Positions 25,877 through 34,615 of a stretch of DNA of 47,750 nt are shown here, in pieces. The stretch is from Silicimonas sp. GTDB lineage: Bacteria; Pseudomonadota; Alphaproteobacteria; Rhodobacterales; Rhodobacteraceae. The notes under the pieces were generated by a model that saw only the letters and a list, made by a program, of their open reading frames with translations, did not search any database and was not told the origin of the DNA. The position numbers were made by a program, and so were the translations under genes. Each line of letters opens with the position of its first letter. Position 1 is the stretch's first letter. Where the stretch lies: the NCBI GenBank assembly GCA_013002465.1, contig JABDJO010000046.1:1-47750 (forward strand). Reading direction: 5' to 3'.

Positions 25877-28198
25877 TTATCTGCCATTAACAGCGGCGAA
25901 TGACTTTGGGACGACCACCTTGAAAGAACGTTCATCCGCATCGGTGAGATAGAGATTCACGTCGTAGCCCTGGTCATCGAGGAAGTTGAATACCCGCTTG
26001 GGTGCATCGAGCCGGTAGGGCACCAGAAGCACCGCAACACGGTGTCTAACAGTCGCCGGAAAGGCGATGTCGAGATGGGTCGAAATATCGAGGCCCTCAT
26101 AGTCTGCAGGGTCGATATCCGGGAAACCGGTTACCTGGGAAAGGCTGCCTTCGCCCGCTTCAGACCACAGGACCTTGCCGTAGAATCCCGCGCGCTGGCC
26201 GCTGTAGCGGAAGGTGTTCGACCCAAGTTCGAATGGCCCGTTGGCATGTAGCAGCCAGTTGAGTGTTACAGGTTTGCTGGCATCCACGGTGTCGACAATC
26301 ACGAAATATTCGTCGCGCACAAAATAGAAGTCACGCTGAGCCAGTGTCACTTCGGGATTGAGGCTTTGATAGGCGGCTGTGGCATCGCCGGAGATGAAGA
26401 TGTGATCCTCGCGTTCCTCGGCCGCCAGGATGCTGCCCGAGGCGGCGAGCGCCTTTGGTTTGTCGCTTCCGGCGTATTGCCCCCTGCCATTGATCATCAC
26501 CGCGTTCTTCGAGCGGGTCTGGCGCCGCCAGTCCATATGCATCGAGGAATGGAAGGCGACGTAGTGGCCGGATTGGATCGCCAGATCCTCGCCAAATGCG
26601 CTAAGGCAGAAGGCATTCTGGTCGCCGTGGCTGTGACTGATCGAGCCGAACCGGCTTGCTTTCATCACGAACTGAATGTGGCGGTCGGGATCGTTCATGT
26701 GGGTCTGGATCGCGGCCCATCCAACGCCCTTGAAATGGCGGAGTCGTTCTTTAGGCGGAGAGCCTTCGACTTGTTCGAAGTCGTGGCGATAGACCATGTC
26801 GTCGAAGTTGAGGTCCCACCAACCATAGTTGTAGAACGCCTTTTCCGTACCTTTGTCTTTTCGCACGATCTCATCGAAATACCACTGATAGGCGGCATTG
26901 CCGGTGACGCCCGCGAATTGGCGCAGGTTATAGCCGACCTTGAGCGATACCGGATCGCCCATTGTACTGTCGTCCCCGAATGTCGCACGTTTGGTGTCTG
27001 GCGCCTTGGTATAAAGCGGGAAGTCACCGGTCTTTTGGAAGAATGGACGCTTATAAATGTCGATGCCGGTGTAGCTGCGTAGAAGGTTCGCGGCATCGAT
27101 CAGATAGGCCATGCCGGTCATCCAGTAATGCGGCCCCTCGGCCCAACCGCCGTCATTGCCGCCCCATGGCGAATAGACGGTGAAGAGGAACTCGATCGAG
27201 TAATGCAGCCACTCCTCGGCCTCGGGTTCCTCGCCCAGCATGGCAATGCAGGCGGGCACAAGCACGGCAGATATCGACCGAACGGCATGGCTGTCGTAGG
27301 GAAAGACATGGATCGCTGCGTTCTTGATCGCGTGATCCGCAACCTGTCGCGTGCGGGCCAAAAGGCTTCTGCGGACCTGCGCGCGCTCGGTCTCGCTCAA
27401 CTCGCCATGCAGCCAGTCATAGCCCCACGCCAGCGCAAGGCAAACACGATAGGCCCACTCGTCCGTATAGGCGCGTGAGGTCTTTCCATCGGGATCCCAG
27501 GACGCGGCCTCTAGCAGCCAGTCTTTCGCGGTTTTCAGATAGGCGTCGTCTTCCAGAACATGGCCCGCCACGGCGAGGTGACGGATCGCATAGATCAGTT
27601 CCTGGCAATCGATATAAGTCTGGCGCCAGATCGTCGCGACGCGGGTATCGTCGGGATAACCCGCAGGTTCCTTCATCGAAGGTTTTCCGACCCAGGTCTC
27701 GACACTGTTCCTGTGAAATTTGGACCAGTTACAGTGGTTCTCGTCCTTGAGAACCTTGTTTCGAAAGGCCTTCAGCTCTTTTGGCCCCAGCCAAAGCCGC
27801 GGCCGGGCCGGGTTGGCGTCGTTCAACCGATCGTCGCGCCGCGCCAAAGGTGTCTCGGGTAGATCAACGCCAACCGTAAAACCGCGCTCGGCGCTCCATT
27901 CGCTCGCCTGCGCGCCATCGGCCCAGACCGCATAGGCCCAAGTATAGTCACCAGGTGAAAGCGTCTCGGGCGGCGTGAAAAAATTGACTGGGATGTTGTC
28001 GAATTTCCGTACACCGTCAGACCCCTTGATCCGCAAGACGAACTGGGCTTCATCGTCGATCTCGGGCAGCCACGTGAACCTCGGCGGGTTCTCAGTGGCT
28101 TCGGCGCCGTCCGCTGGCGAATACTGGATCATCATGCGCCCGGCTGGAGGCTGCTCAAGCTGAGTTCGACCGCTGGAATTGGCGGAATCGGCAATCAT
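25877..28198 (-). CDS. Exolytic oligoalginate lyase, polysaccharide lyase family 15
   Basis: 773 residues from ATG 28198 (GGGA upstream); a GTG at 28210 would add four. There is no signal peptide, so it acts in the cytoplasm on imported oligomers. The N-terminal beta domain (ENPPRFTWLPEIDDEAQFVLRI) is followed by an alpha/alpha barrel and a heparinase II/III-like beta sheet domain. Residues R192 (WRQTYIDCQE), H304 (YDSHAVRS), Y358 (GPHYWMTGMAYL) and H524 (SHSHGDQNAF) lie at a constant offset of seven from the R199, H311, Y365 and H531 that I recall for Agrobacterium Atu3025, and the length is the same. It would release unsaturated monouronates from the non-reducing end of alginate oligosaccharides. 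Confidence 0.92.
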   Translation of the reverse strand: MIADSANSSGRTQLEQPPAGRMMIQYSPADGAEATENPPRFTWLPEIDDEAQFVLRIKGSDGVRKFDNIPVNFFTPPETLSPGDYTWAYAVWADGAQASEWSAERGFTVGVDLPETPLARRDDRLNDANPARPRLWLGPKELKAFRNKVLKDENHCNWSKFHRNSVETWVGKPSMKEPAGYPDDTRVATIWRQTYIDCQELIYAIRHLAVAGHVLEDDAYLKTAKDWLLEAASWDPDGKTSRAYTDEWAYRVCLALAWGYDWLHGELSETERAQVRRSLLARTRQVADHAIKNAAIHVFPYDSHAVRSISAVLVPACIAMLGEEPEAEEWLHYSIEFLFTVYSPWGGNDGGWAEGPHYWMTGMAYLIDAANLLRSYTGIDIYKRPFFQKTGDFPLYTKAPDTKRATFGDDSTMGDPVSLKVGYNLRQFAGVTGNAAYQWYFDEIVRKDKGTEKAFYNYGWWDLNFDDMVYRHDFEQVEGSPPKERLRHFKGVGWAAIQTHMNDPDRHIQFVMKASRFGSISHSHGDQNAFCLSAFGEDLAIQSGHYVAFHSSMHMDWRRQTRSKNAVMINGRGQYAGSDKPKALAASGSILAAEEREDHIFISGDATAAYQSLNPEVTLAQRDFYFVRDEYFVIVDTVDASKPVTLNWLLHANGPFELGSNTFRYSGQRAGFYGKVLWSEAGEGSLSQVTGFPDIDPADYEGLDISTHLDIAFPATVRHRVAVLLVPYRLDAPKRVFNFLDDQGYDVNLYLTDADERSFKVVVPKSFAAVNGR

Positions 28199-28226
28199 CA
28201 GAATTCCCACAGAAATTGAGTTTGGC

Positions 28227-28254
28227 AGACGGCGCAGGGAGAAACGCGCCGTCT
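28227..28254 (-). other. Intercistronic hairpin between algQ and the PL15 gene
   Basis: AGACGGCGC and GCGCCGTCT form a perfect 9-bp inverted repeat around a ten-base loop, between the stop of the binding-protein gene and the lyase start. No T tract follows in the minus direction, so an mRNA-stabilising or processing element seems more likely than a terminator. Confidence 0.6.
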
Positions 28255-28267
28255 ACTGGTTCAGGAT

Positions 28268-29821
28268 TTAGCCGCCGTACTGACGGTCATAGGCCGCTTG
28301 CATGACTCCCAACACGTCGTTCAGGCCGCGATTTTCAAGCTGCGCAACGTATTCGTCCCAATCGGCTTCGATATCACCGTTGCCCAGGACCCAAGCCTGA
28401 ATGCGTTCAAGCATGTACGTCTGGAGATTTGGCCAATACTTGTCGTAGACCTCTTGCTCTTCCTGCTTGAAGGCAACGCCAAGGAATTGGTCGAGCAATA
28501 GGTCTTCTGTATCGTAAAGTTCGATCCCCTTGCGTGCCGACTCGCGGGTCCACTGCCATTCATAGCGGTAGTCCTGCGGGTAGCCACGGAACGCCTGCGC
28601 ACCGATCTCGTACATTTGGCTGTTAACGGCTCGGCCGCTGCCCAATATTTTGTCGGTATAGACAGGTTCACCATCGATCATTTCGTAGTGGTCGCCTTCG
28701 ATGCCGAAGTTGGCCAGAAGGGCGCCCTCTTCGGTGAACCAGAAGTCGAAGTATTTGATCGTTGCGATCGGGTCTTGGTTAGTGTGGCTGATGGCCCATC
28801 CATCCGGCTTGATCGGGATACGACGGTGCTCTTGGAACCGTTGACCGCTAATCGATTCCGGCGGCAAAAACGGAATGAAGTTGAAGCCTTCAACCGTGTC
28901 TTTCAGCGAAATGTTGTAACCCGATGTCGACGCGAACCAGTCGTGGGTGAAGCCACCAAGGTTCTCAGACAACAGGTAATCACGTGCCGAAGAGCCGCGG
29001 GTATAGATTTCAGGATCGATCAACCCTTCTGCATACCACCGGGCCAGGTTCTTCAGACCTTCGCGGAAGTTTTCGGTTGCATAGGGATGCTGAAGCCTGC
29101 CGTCGACAACCATGAAGTCATGATAGGTGTCCGAGCCGGAAGTCCGTGCGTCCCAGAAGTTGATTGGGCGCAAGGTTTCTTCCCAGTTCCGGTTGAAGTA
29201 CGGAATTTCATCCTTCTGGCCGTTGCCGTTTGGATCCTGGTCACGGAATGCGATCAGAACCTGTTCCAACTCTTCGATGTTGTTGGGTTGTTCCAGGCCC
29301 AGCTTGTCCAGCCAGTCCTGACGGATGAACCAGGCGCGCGCGTATTTCCCGTCCGGCAGATAGGGGATGTAGTACATGTTGCCATCCCAGGACGAGATCG
29401 CTTCCATAAGGCCGGGATGCTCGTTGAACCACGCCTTGATGTTCGGCGCGTGCTCGTCAATCAGATCATTCAACGGGATAAAGGCACCCTGAGGACCATA
29501 CTCGTTGATCGGCTGTCTGACACGCTCGCCGCCGACGATGTCAGGCAAGCTGCCGCTTGCGATGAGCAAGTTCATTGCTTCCGAACTGGTGGACGCGTTC
29601 TTGCCGACAGTGGCGTCTTTCAGGCAAACACCCGTCCAGTCGCAAGCAGCCTTCTCAACCGGCCAATCTTCAATATAGCCTTTCGAGCGTCTCCAATGAA
29701 AGTGGACTGTCAATTCCAGCGGTTCATCTACGACCTTTAGATGCCCATCGGCGATCGCCGGCAAGGCACCGGTCAAGGTCGACGTGGCAAAAGCCGCAGC
29801 AACTAGCGTAAGTTTTCGCAT
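28268..29821 (-). CDS. algQ2: Alginate oligosaccharide-binding protein (AlgQ1/AlgQ2 type)
   Basis: 517 residues from ATG 29821, with AGGAGG upstream. A signal peptide ends near PAIA-DG. The mature protein is a large family 1 extracellular solute-binding protein. Its calcium loop D196-P-N198-G-N200-G-Q202-K-D204-E205 follows the D-x-N-x-N-x-K-x-D-E pattern known from Sphingomonas AlgQ2. Conserved features also include PDIVGGERV and QDWLDKLGLEQP. It captures alginate oligosaccharides in the periplasm and passes them to the AlgM1/AlgM2 permeases encoded upstream on the same transcript. Confidence 0.88.
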   Translation of the reverse strand: MRKLTLVAAAFATSTLTGALPAIADGHLKVVDEPLELTVHFHWRRSKGYIEDWPVEKAACDWTGVCLKDATVGKNASTSSEAMNLLIASGSLPDIVGGERVRQPINEYGPQGAFIPLNDLIDEHAPNIKAWFNEHPGLMEAISSWDGNMYYIPYLPDGKYARAWFIRQDWLDKLGLEQPNNIEELEQVLIAFRDQDPNGNGQKDEIPYFNRNWEETLRPINFWDARTSGSDTYHDFMVVDGRLQHPYATENFREGLKNLARWYAEGLIDPEIYTRGSSARDYLLSENLGGFTHDWFASTSGYNISLKDTVEGFNFIPFLPPESISGQRFQEHRRIPIKPDGWAISHTNQDPIATIKYFDFWFTEEGALLANFGIEGDHYEMIDGEPVYTDKILGSGRAVNSQMYEIGAQAFRGYPQDYRYEWQWTRESARKGIELYDTEDLLLDQFLGVAFKQEEQEVYDKYWPNLQTYMLERIQAWVLGNGDIEADWDEYVAQLENRGLNDVLGVMQAAYDRQYGG

Positions 29822-29859
29822 GTTTTCCTCCTGTTGTGTTGGATGCGATTGGATATTAT

Positions 29860-30741
29860 TTATTCTTTTACTCCACCCAGTAGGATCCCTTTGTTGAAGT
29901 ACTTCTGGATGAACGGGTAGAAAAGCAGCACTGGGATAATCGAGCAGATGATGATCGCGGCCGTTACCGTTTCCACCGAGTAAGGAGCCGTTATCAAAGT
30001 GGTCGTGAATTCTTCGTCATCACTGAGCCGTTGGATGGTGTGGCGCAGATAAACCTGCAGCGGAATTTTGCTTTCATCAGACAGCAAAATCATCGCCCAG
30101 AAAAAGCCATTCCAGCGTGCCACTACACAGAACAGAGTGATCGTGGCGATAGCCGCCTTGGACAGCGGCATGTAAACTTTCCACAGGATCTGAAATTCAT
30201 TTGCGCCGTCCATTCGGGCGGCTTCCTCGAACGAGCTAGGGATGCTTTCGAAGAAATTTCTGAGCAGGATAATGTTGAAGGCATTCACCGCGAAGGCAAT
30301 GATGATACCAAAGTAACTATCCAGCAGGCCAAGGTCGCGCATGTTCAGCCAGAACGGGATCATGCCGGCGTTGAACCACATGGTGAAGGCCACCAGCAGG
30401 TTCCAGAACCGACGCCCAAGGAGCTGAGGACGCGACAGAGCATAGGCACCGGGGATGACTATCAGAAGGCTCATTATTGTCCCGCCAATAGTATAGATGA
30501 ACGTATTCAGATAGCTTCGCCAAAACTCTGGCTCAGCCAGAACGACATTGTATGCTGCCAAAGTTGACTGAATCGGGGTCAAAACGACTTTGCCCGATGT
30601 TGCCGCAAAGCCAGAACTGAACGACATCGCCGCGATGTATATAAAGGGATACAGCGTCGAGATCGTGAACAAAGCGACCAGTACCATGTTGATCTTGACG
30701 AAAAATTTGTCGCCACGGGAATAGAGGTTCATGTTTTGCAT
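29860..30741 (-). CDS. algM2: Alginate ABC transporter permease AlgM2 (LplC/CarB type)
   Basis: 293 residues, the same length as Sphingomonas AlgM2. Six transmembrane helices, with the permease loop EEAARMDGANEFQILWKVYMPLSKAA (EAA motif) between helices 4 and 5, and the family C-terminus FIQKYFNKGILLGGVKE. It pairs with AlgM1 to form the membrane channel of the alginate importer. It starts 10 bases after the algM1 stop. Confidence 0.9.
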   Translation of the reverse strand: MQNMNLYSRGDKFFVKINMVLVALFTISTLYPFIYIAAMSFSSGFAATSGKVVLTPIQSTLAAYNVVLAEPEFWRSYLNTFIYTIGGTIMSLLIVIPGAYALSRPQLLGRRFWNLLVAFTMWFNAGMIPFWLNMRDLGLLDSYFGIIIAFAVNAFNIILLRNFFESIPSSFEEAARMDGANEFQILWKVYMPLSKAAIATITLFCVVARWNGFFWAMILLSDESKIPLQVYLRHTIQRLSDDEEFTTTLITAPYSVETVTAAIIICSIIPVLLFYPFIQKYFNKGILLGGVKE

Positions 30742-30751
30742 GCGTCGTCCC

Positions 30752-31738
30752 TCACCACAGCGACGTGCGCGAGAAGCGCTTGGAAATCGAGTTCGCCGTC
30801 ATCACCAGAACGAAGGCAACCACTGCGTTGAAAAGCCCTGCGGCGGCCGCGATATCGTACTGTCCGCCCTGGATGCCCTGGCGATAGATGAACGTGTTGA
30901 CCACGTCTGCCGTAGCGTAGGTGGCCGGCTGGTACAGCAGAATGATCAACTCGAACGACACTTCCATGATATTGCCGATCCGGATGATCAGCATGATCAG
31001 GATGGTCGGCATGATCGACGGGATCGTGATCTTCCACATCATTTGCCAACGGTTCGCGCCATCGACCACTGCGCTTTCATAAAGGGACGGGTTCACACCC
31101 GCGATTGCCGCAAGGAAGACGATCGATCCAAAGCCAGCTTCCTGCCAGATCCCGGTGCCGATGAAGATTGGGCGGAACCACTCAGGTTTGGTCAAAAAGT
31201 AGATGGGTTCGAAGCCGAACCAGCCGATGATCGTATTCACGATACCGGCCGACGGTGAGAAAGCCGTAATGACGATGCCCGCAATAATCACCGACGAGAT
31301 GAAATGCGGTAGGTAGACGATGGTCTGCGCGGTCTTCTTGAACGTTGCGTTCAATATTTCGTTGAACATCAGCGCAAGTATGATCGGCGCCGGAAAACCG
31401 AACAGAAGGTTCAGTGCGCTTATCTTGATCGTGTTCCACACCGCTCGAACGAATTGGTCCGAGCCGAATAACGTGCCGAAATGCTCCCAGCCAACCCACG
31501 GGCTTCCGTCGATACCCCTAAAGATCGAATAGTCCTTGAACGCGATCTGAAGGCCGTACATCGGCTTGTACAGGAACAGAAGGAACCAGATGATGGCGGG
31601 CGCCAGCATAACGTAGATCTGCCATTCGCGTTTGAAGTGGTCGATCAGCCAGGTCAGGCGTTCATTTCTTCTGTCATGCCGCACCTCGACATTCGATTTT
31701 TCCGTCTTTGGGATAGAGGCGGTATGTTCATCTGACAT
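30752..31738 (-). CDS. algM1: Alginate ABC transporter permease AlgM1 (LplB type)
   Basis: 328 residues from ATG 31738, placed 10 bases after the algS stop; the longer open frame runs into algS. A hydrophilic N-terminal 40 residues precede the first helix (YVMLAPAIIWFLLFLYKPMYG). The EAA-type loop YESAVVDGANRWQMMWKITIPS and the segment SFELIILLYQPATYATADV are typical of LplB permeases. With AlgM2 it makes the transmembrane path for oligoalginate. Confidence 0.9.
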   Translation of the reverse strand: MSDEHTASIPKTEKSNVEVRHDRRNERLTWLIDHFKREWQIYVMLAPAIIWFLLFLYKPMYGLQIAFKDYSIFRGIDGSPWVGWEHFGTLFGSDQFVRAVWNTIKISALNLLFGFPAPIILALMFNEILNATFKKTAQTIVYLPHFISSVIIAGIVITAFSPSAGIVNTIIGWFGFEPIYFLTKPEWFRPIFIGTGIWQEAGFGSIVFLAAIAGVNPSLYESAVVDGANRWQMMWKITIPSIMPTILIMLIIRIGNIMEVSFELIILLYQPATYATADVVNTFIYRQGIQGGQYDIAAAAGLFNAVVAFVLVMTANSISKRFSRTSLW

Positions 31739-31748
31739 GCGACCGGCC

Positions 31749-32828
31749 TCAGTTCGCCTGGCCGCGGATGGCGCCGCCCGTTTCGGCATCGAACAGGTAC
31801 ACCAAATCTGCCGGTACATGAATTTCACTGACGCCTGACAAGTGCGCGACATCGCCATGGGTGTCCACTTTCAGCACCATGGGTGTGTCGCCGAATGACC
31901 CGTGCAGCAGAGCCTCGGATCCAAGCGGCTCGACCAAATCGAGCGCAATCGGCAATGGAGAAGTTTCTGGCCCTGCCTCCAGCGAAATGTGTTCCGGGCG
32001 AATTCCGACAACCACATCACGCCCGGTTTGCCCAGATGCCGCCCCTAGAATGCGCAATTCGTGGCCGCCGATCTGTGCACCCTGATCCGTCAGAGTACCC
32101 TGTATCTGGTTCATCGGCGGAGAACCCAGAAATCCAGCAACAAACGTATTTACCGGATTGTTGAACAACTCCATCGGCGTGCCGACCTGCTCGATATTGC
32201 CGTCGTTCATAACGACGATCCGGTCGGCCAGCGTCATCGCTTCGACCTGATCGTGGGTCACGTAGACCGATGTGACGCCCAAGCGGTTGTGCAGCCGTCT
32301 GATCTCGGCCCGCATCTGGGTGCGAAGTTTGGCGTCAAGATTTGAAAGCGGTTCGTCGAATAGAAAGACCTTGGGGTGCCTGACAATGGCACGTCCCATA
32401 GCGACGCGTTGGCGCTGACCGCCCGACAGGTCTGCAGGCCGACGCTCAAGGTACTCGGTCAACCCGAGGATCTCGGCGACCTCTGTGATCTGTTTCTTGA
32501 CTTCGTCTTTCGGCATCCGCCGGATGCGCAAGCCGAACGCCATGTTCTCGGCAACATTCAGGTGTGGGTAAAGCGCGTAGTTCTGAAAAACCATCGCCAC
32601 ATCCCGATCCTTGGGGGCGATTCGGTTAACGACACGGCCATCGATGGCAATCTCGCCGTCCGAGATTTCCTCAAGCCCCGCAATCATCCGAAGGGTGGTG
32701 GATTTCCCACATCCAGACGGACCAACCAGAACGACAAACTCTTTTTCTTCAACTGTTAGGTCGACGCCATGCACAACCTGGACGGCACCGTAACGCTTGA
32801 AAACGCTCTCGATCGAAACCCCAGACAT
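31749..32828 (-). CDS. algS: Alginate ABC transporter ATPase AlgS (UgpC/MalK type)
   Basis: 359 residues from ATG 32828, with GGGAGG upstream. Walker A GPSGCGKSTTLRMIAG, Q-loop VFQNYALYPHLNV, signature LSGGQRQRVAMGRAIVR, Walker B VFLFDEPLSNLDAKLR and the switch histidine in VTHDQVEAMTLAD are complete. The C-terminal third is the TOBE-type regulatory domain of CUT1 sugar ATPases. It is the first gene of the algS-algM1-algM2-algQ-PL15-SDR operon and faces the divergent enolase-superfamily gene across a 118-base promoter region. Confidence 0.92.
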   Translation of the reverse strand: MSGVSIESVFKRYGAVQVVHGVDLTVEEKEFVVLVGPSGCGKSTTLRMIAGLEEISDGEIAIDGRVVNRIAPKDRDVAMVFQNYALYPHLNVAENMAFGLRIRRMPKDEVKKQITEVAEILGLTEYLERRPADLSGGQRQRVAMGRAIVRHPKVFLFDEPLSNLDAKLRTQMRAEIRRLHNRLGVTSVYVTHDQVEAMTLADRIVVMNDGNIEQVGTPMELFNNPVNTFVAGFLGSPPMNQIQGTLTDQGAQIGGHELRILGAASGQTGRDVVVGIRPEHISLEAGPETSPLPIALDLVEPLGSEALLHGSFGDTPMVLKVDTHGDVAHLSGVSEIHVPADLVYLFDAETGGAIRGQAN

Positions 32829-32880
32829 TGCTCCTCCCTAAGCTATTCATGCTGCGGTTTTTCGCCAGCACGTTGCTTGA

Positions 32881-32896
32881 CTAGTATGCTAGTATC
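32881..32896. promoter_or_regulatory. Candidate GntR operator, site 1 (algS / dehydratase promoter region)
   Basis: CTAGTATGCTAGTATC contains the 11-base core CTAGTATGCTA, repeated with one change at 34575-34585. TAGTAT occurs twice, as half-sites seven bases apart. It lies in the divergent region serving the transport/lyase operon and the enolase-superfamily gene. Confidence 0.5.
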
Positions 32897-32946
32897 GGTC
32901 AAAAATCAAGATATATACGAATTGCGGCGAGGAGTTGGAGCTACAT

Positions 32947-34197
32947 ATGAGGATTTCAGACGTAAGGATTACCCCGGTCGCAGTCGAAGATATGCCGCTA
33001 TTGAATACGAAAGGAGTGCACGGGTCACACTTCCTACGCTCGATTATCGAAGTTGAATGCGACGACGGAACCGTCGGCCTCGGCGAAACCTACGGTGCTG
33101 TGAAAACCTTGGAGGGTCTGCGAAAGGTTGCCCCTGATCTTGTCGGAATGGACCCGTTTCACTTGAATGACCTTGCCGCCCGCGTCTCGAATGCGCTTCC
33201 CAATGCCGGTGGGATAAATCACAAAACGATGCTGACCCAACATCAGGTTGTCGATGTGGTCTACTCGGCTTTCGAGATTCCGATGCTCGATATCCAGGGG
33301 CATGCGACAGGGCGTTCCGTGAGCGAAGTGTTAGGAGGCGCGGTAAGGGAGAAGGTCAACTTCAGCGCGTACCTCTTTTTCAAATTTGCCAAACCCGATG
33401 ATCAACCGGGCCTGGACTTTTTCGGCGAAGTCATGACGACAGACGCATTGGTGGCCCAGGCCGAAGATTTCGTGACCAACCACGGCTTCAAATCGTTGAA
33501 ACTGAAAGGTGGAGTTTTGCCACCTGATGACGAGGTTGAGACGATGCACGCGCTTCGCGCGCGTTTCCCGGACCACCCCTTGCGGATCGACCCGATGGGC
33601 GCTTGGAAGGTGCCGACCGCCAAGCGGTTTTGCGATGCTGTCGCCGGTGTGTTGGAATACCTTGAAGACCCCGTTCGCGGCATGAACGCAATGGCCGAGC
33701 TTTCCGCACAAACCGACATTCCCTTATCAACTAACCTGGTAGCCGTTGAATTTCCGCATATTTTTGAAGGTTACGCCAAGGACGCTTTTCAGATCATCCT
33801 GTCCGATATTCACTATTGGCGCGGCGCCACGGGTGCCCGTCTTCTGGGCGAAATGTGTCGGGCCGCTGGTATGGGCGTCTCGATGCATTCGAACACGCAT
33901 CTGGGAATTAGCCTTGCCGCAACAACGCATGTCGCGGCTGCCACTCCAAATCTAACTTACGACAGCGACACGCATTATCCCTGGACGAACCACGACGTCA
34001 TAAAGGGAGGCAAATGGAAATTCGAAGACGGAGCGCTGGCGGTTCCGAAAGGGCCCGGCCTTGGCGTTGAACTGGACCGCGAAGCCATGGCGGAGCTGCA
34101 CGAAACCTATCTTGAACAAACGCAGATCGACAGGAACGATACCGAGGAAATCAAGCGGTACATCCCTGACTACGTCCGTCAGGTGCCGCGCTGGTAA
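32947..34197 (+). CDS. Enolase-superfamily acid-sugar dehydratase (glucarate dehydratase-like)
   Basis: 416 residues from ATG 32947 (GGAG six bases upstream); the frame opens four codons earlier at a TTG. The N-terminal capping domain carries SIIEVECDDGTVGLGETYG. The barrel has KLKGG (K185, K187), RIDPMGAW (D215), EYLEDP (E240), STNLV (N263), SDIHYW (D287) and HSNTHLG (H314), the arrangement of the glucarate dehydratase subgroup: a KxK base, three metal ligands and a His-Asp dyad. Family members dehydrate glucarate, idarate or related aldarates and aldonates. The alginate route does not require such a step, so its substrate here may be a uronate-derived acid sugar. It converges with kdgF with no spacer. 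Confidence 0.85.
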   Translation: MRISDVRITPVAVEDMPLLNTKGVHGSHFLRSIIEVECDDGTVGLGETYGAVKTLEGLRKVAPDLVGMDPFHLNDLAARVSNALPNAGGINHKTMLTQHQVVDVVYSAFEIPMLDIQGHATGRSVSEVLGGAVREKVNFSAYLFFKFAKPDDQPGLDFFGEVMTTDALVAQAEDFVTNHGFKSLKLKGGVLPPDDEVETMHALRARFPDHPLRIDPMGAWKVPTAKRFCDAVAGVLEYLEDPVRGMNAMAELSAQTDIPLSTNLVAVEFPHIFEGYAKDAFQIILSDIHYWRGATGARLLGEMCRAAGMGVSMHSNTHLGISLAATTHVAAATPNLTYDSDTHYPWTNHDVIKGGKWKFEDGALAVPKGPGLGVELDREAMAELHETYLEQTQIDRNDTEEIKRYIPDYVRQVPRW

Positions 34198-34515
34198 TCA
34201 GAGAAAGTCGTCGCGGCGCGGCGTGAAGCTGTCGATCAACTTGCCAGTTTCCAGGGCAACACACCCATGTACCGCGTTCGAAGGGATGATAAGGCTTTCG
34301 CCAGCAGAAACCGTGACATCCTCTCCTTCGACGGTGAACCGGAATTTCCCTGCTGCACAGAAAATGGTTTGGACGTGAGCATGGCTGTGCGGGTCACCCA
34401 ATGCGCCGGATTGAAATTCAACCTCAACAGTCATGGCCTCGGGTGTATGAGCCAGAACGCGTCGGCGCACGCCGTCTCCGGCCTCGACCCATGGATGAGT
34501 GTTCTCAGTATTCAT
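34198..34515 (-). CDS. kdgF: Cupin protein KdgF (unsaturated uronate ring-opening)
   Basis: 105 residues from ATG 34515 (GAGGT upstream). A single cupin: GDPHSHAHVQT supplies the metal-binding H43, H45, H47 and Q49, and H83 in NAVHGC completes the site; AGESLIIP is the second cupin turn. KdgF converts 4,5-unsaturated monouronates released by alginate or pectin lyases into the linear keto form, the step between the PL15 lyase and the SDR here. The last base of the dehydratase gene abuts this stop codon on the other strand. Divergent from the gntR gene. Confidence 0.82.
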   Translation of the reverse strand: MNTENTHPWVEAGDGVRRRVLAHTPEAMTVEVEFQSGALGDPHSHAHVQTIFCAAGKFRFTVEGEDVTVSAGESLIIPSNAVHGCVALETGKLIDSFTPRRDDFL

Positions 34516-34574
34516 GGTGACCTCAAGACAAATCCAGTGTCGGAAATGAACCCTACGCACTTCTCATTTGATTT

Positions 34575-34590
34575 CTAGTATGGTATCTAG
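34575..34590. promoter_or_regulatory. Candidate GntR operator, site 2 (kdgF / gntR promoter region)
   Basis: CTAGTATGGTATCTAG is an imperfect palindrome with CTAG ends, and its first 11 bases match site 1 (32881-32891) except for one G/C. It lies 26 bases before the gntR start and in the kdgF promoter region, consistent with autoregulation. Confidence 0.5.
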
Positions 34591-34615
34591 CGGATGTAAA
34601 GTGATCGGAGCAGCA

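Noticed and set aside
28616-29740. A 374-codon plus-strand frame opposite algQ
   Set aside because: Antisense shadow; algQ has a signal peptide, a strong ribosome site and the calcium loop.
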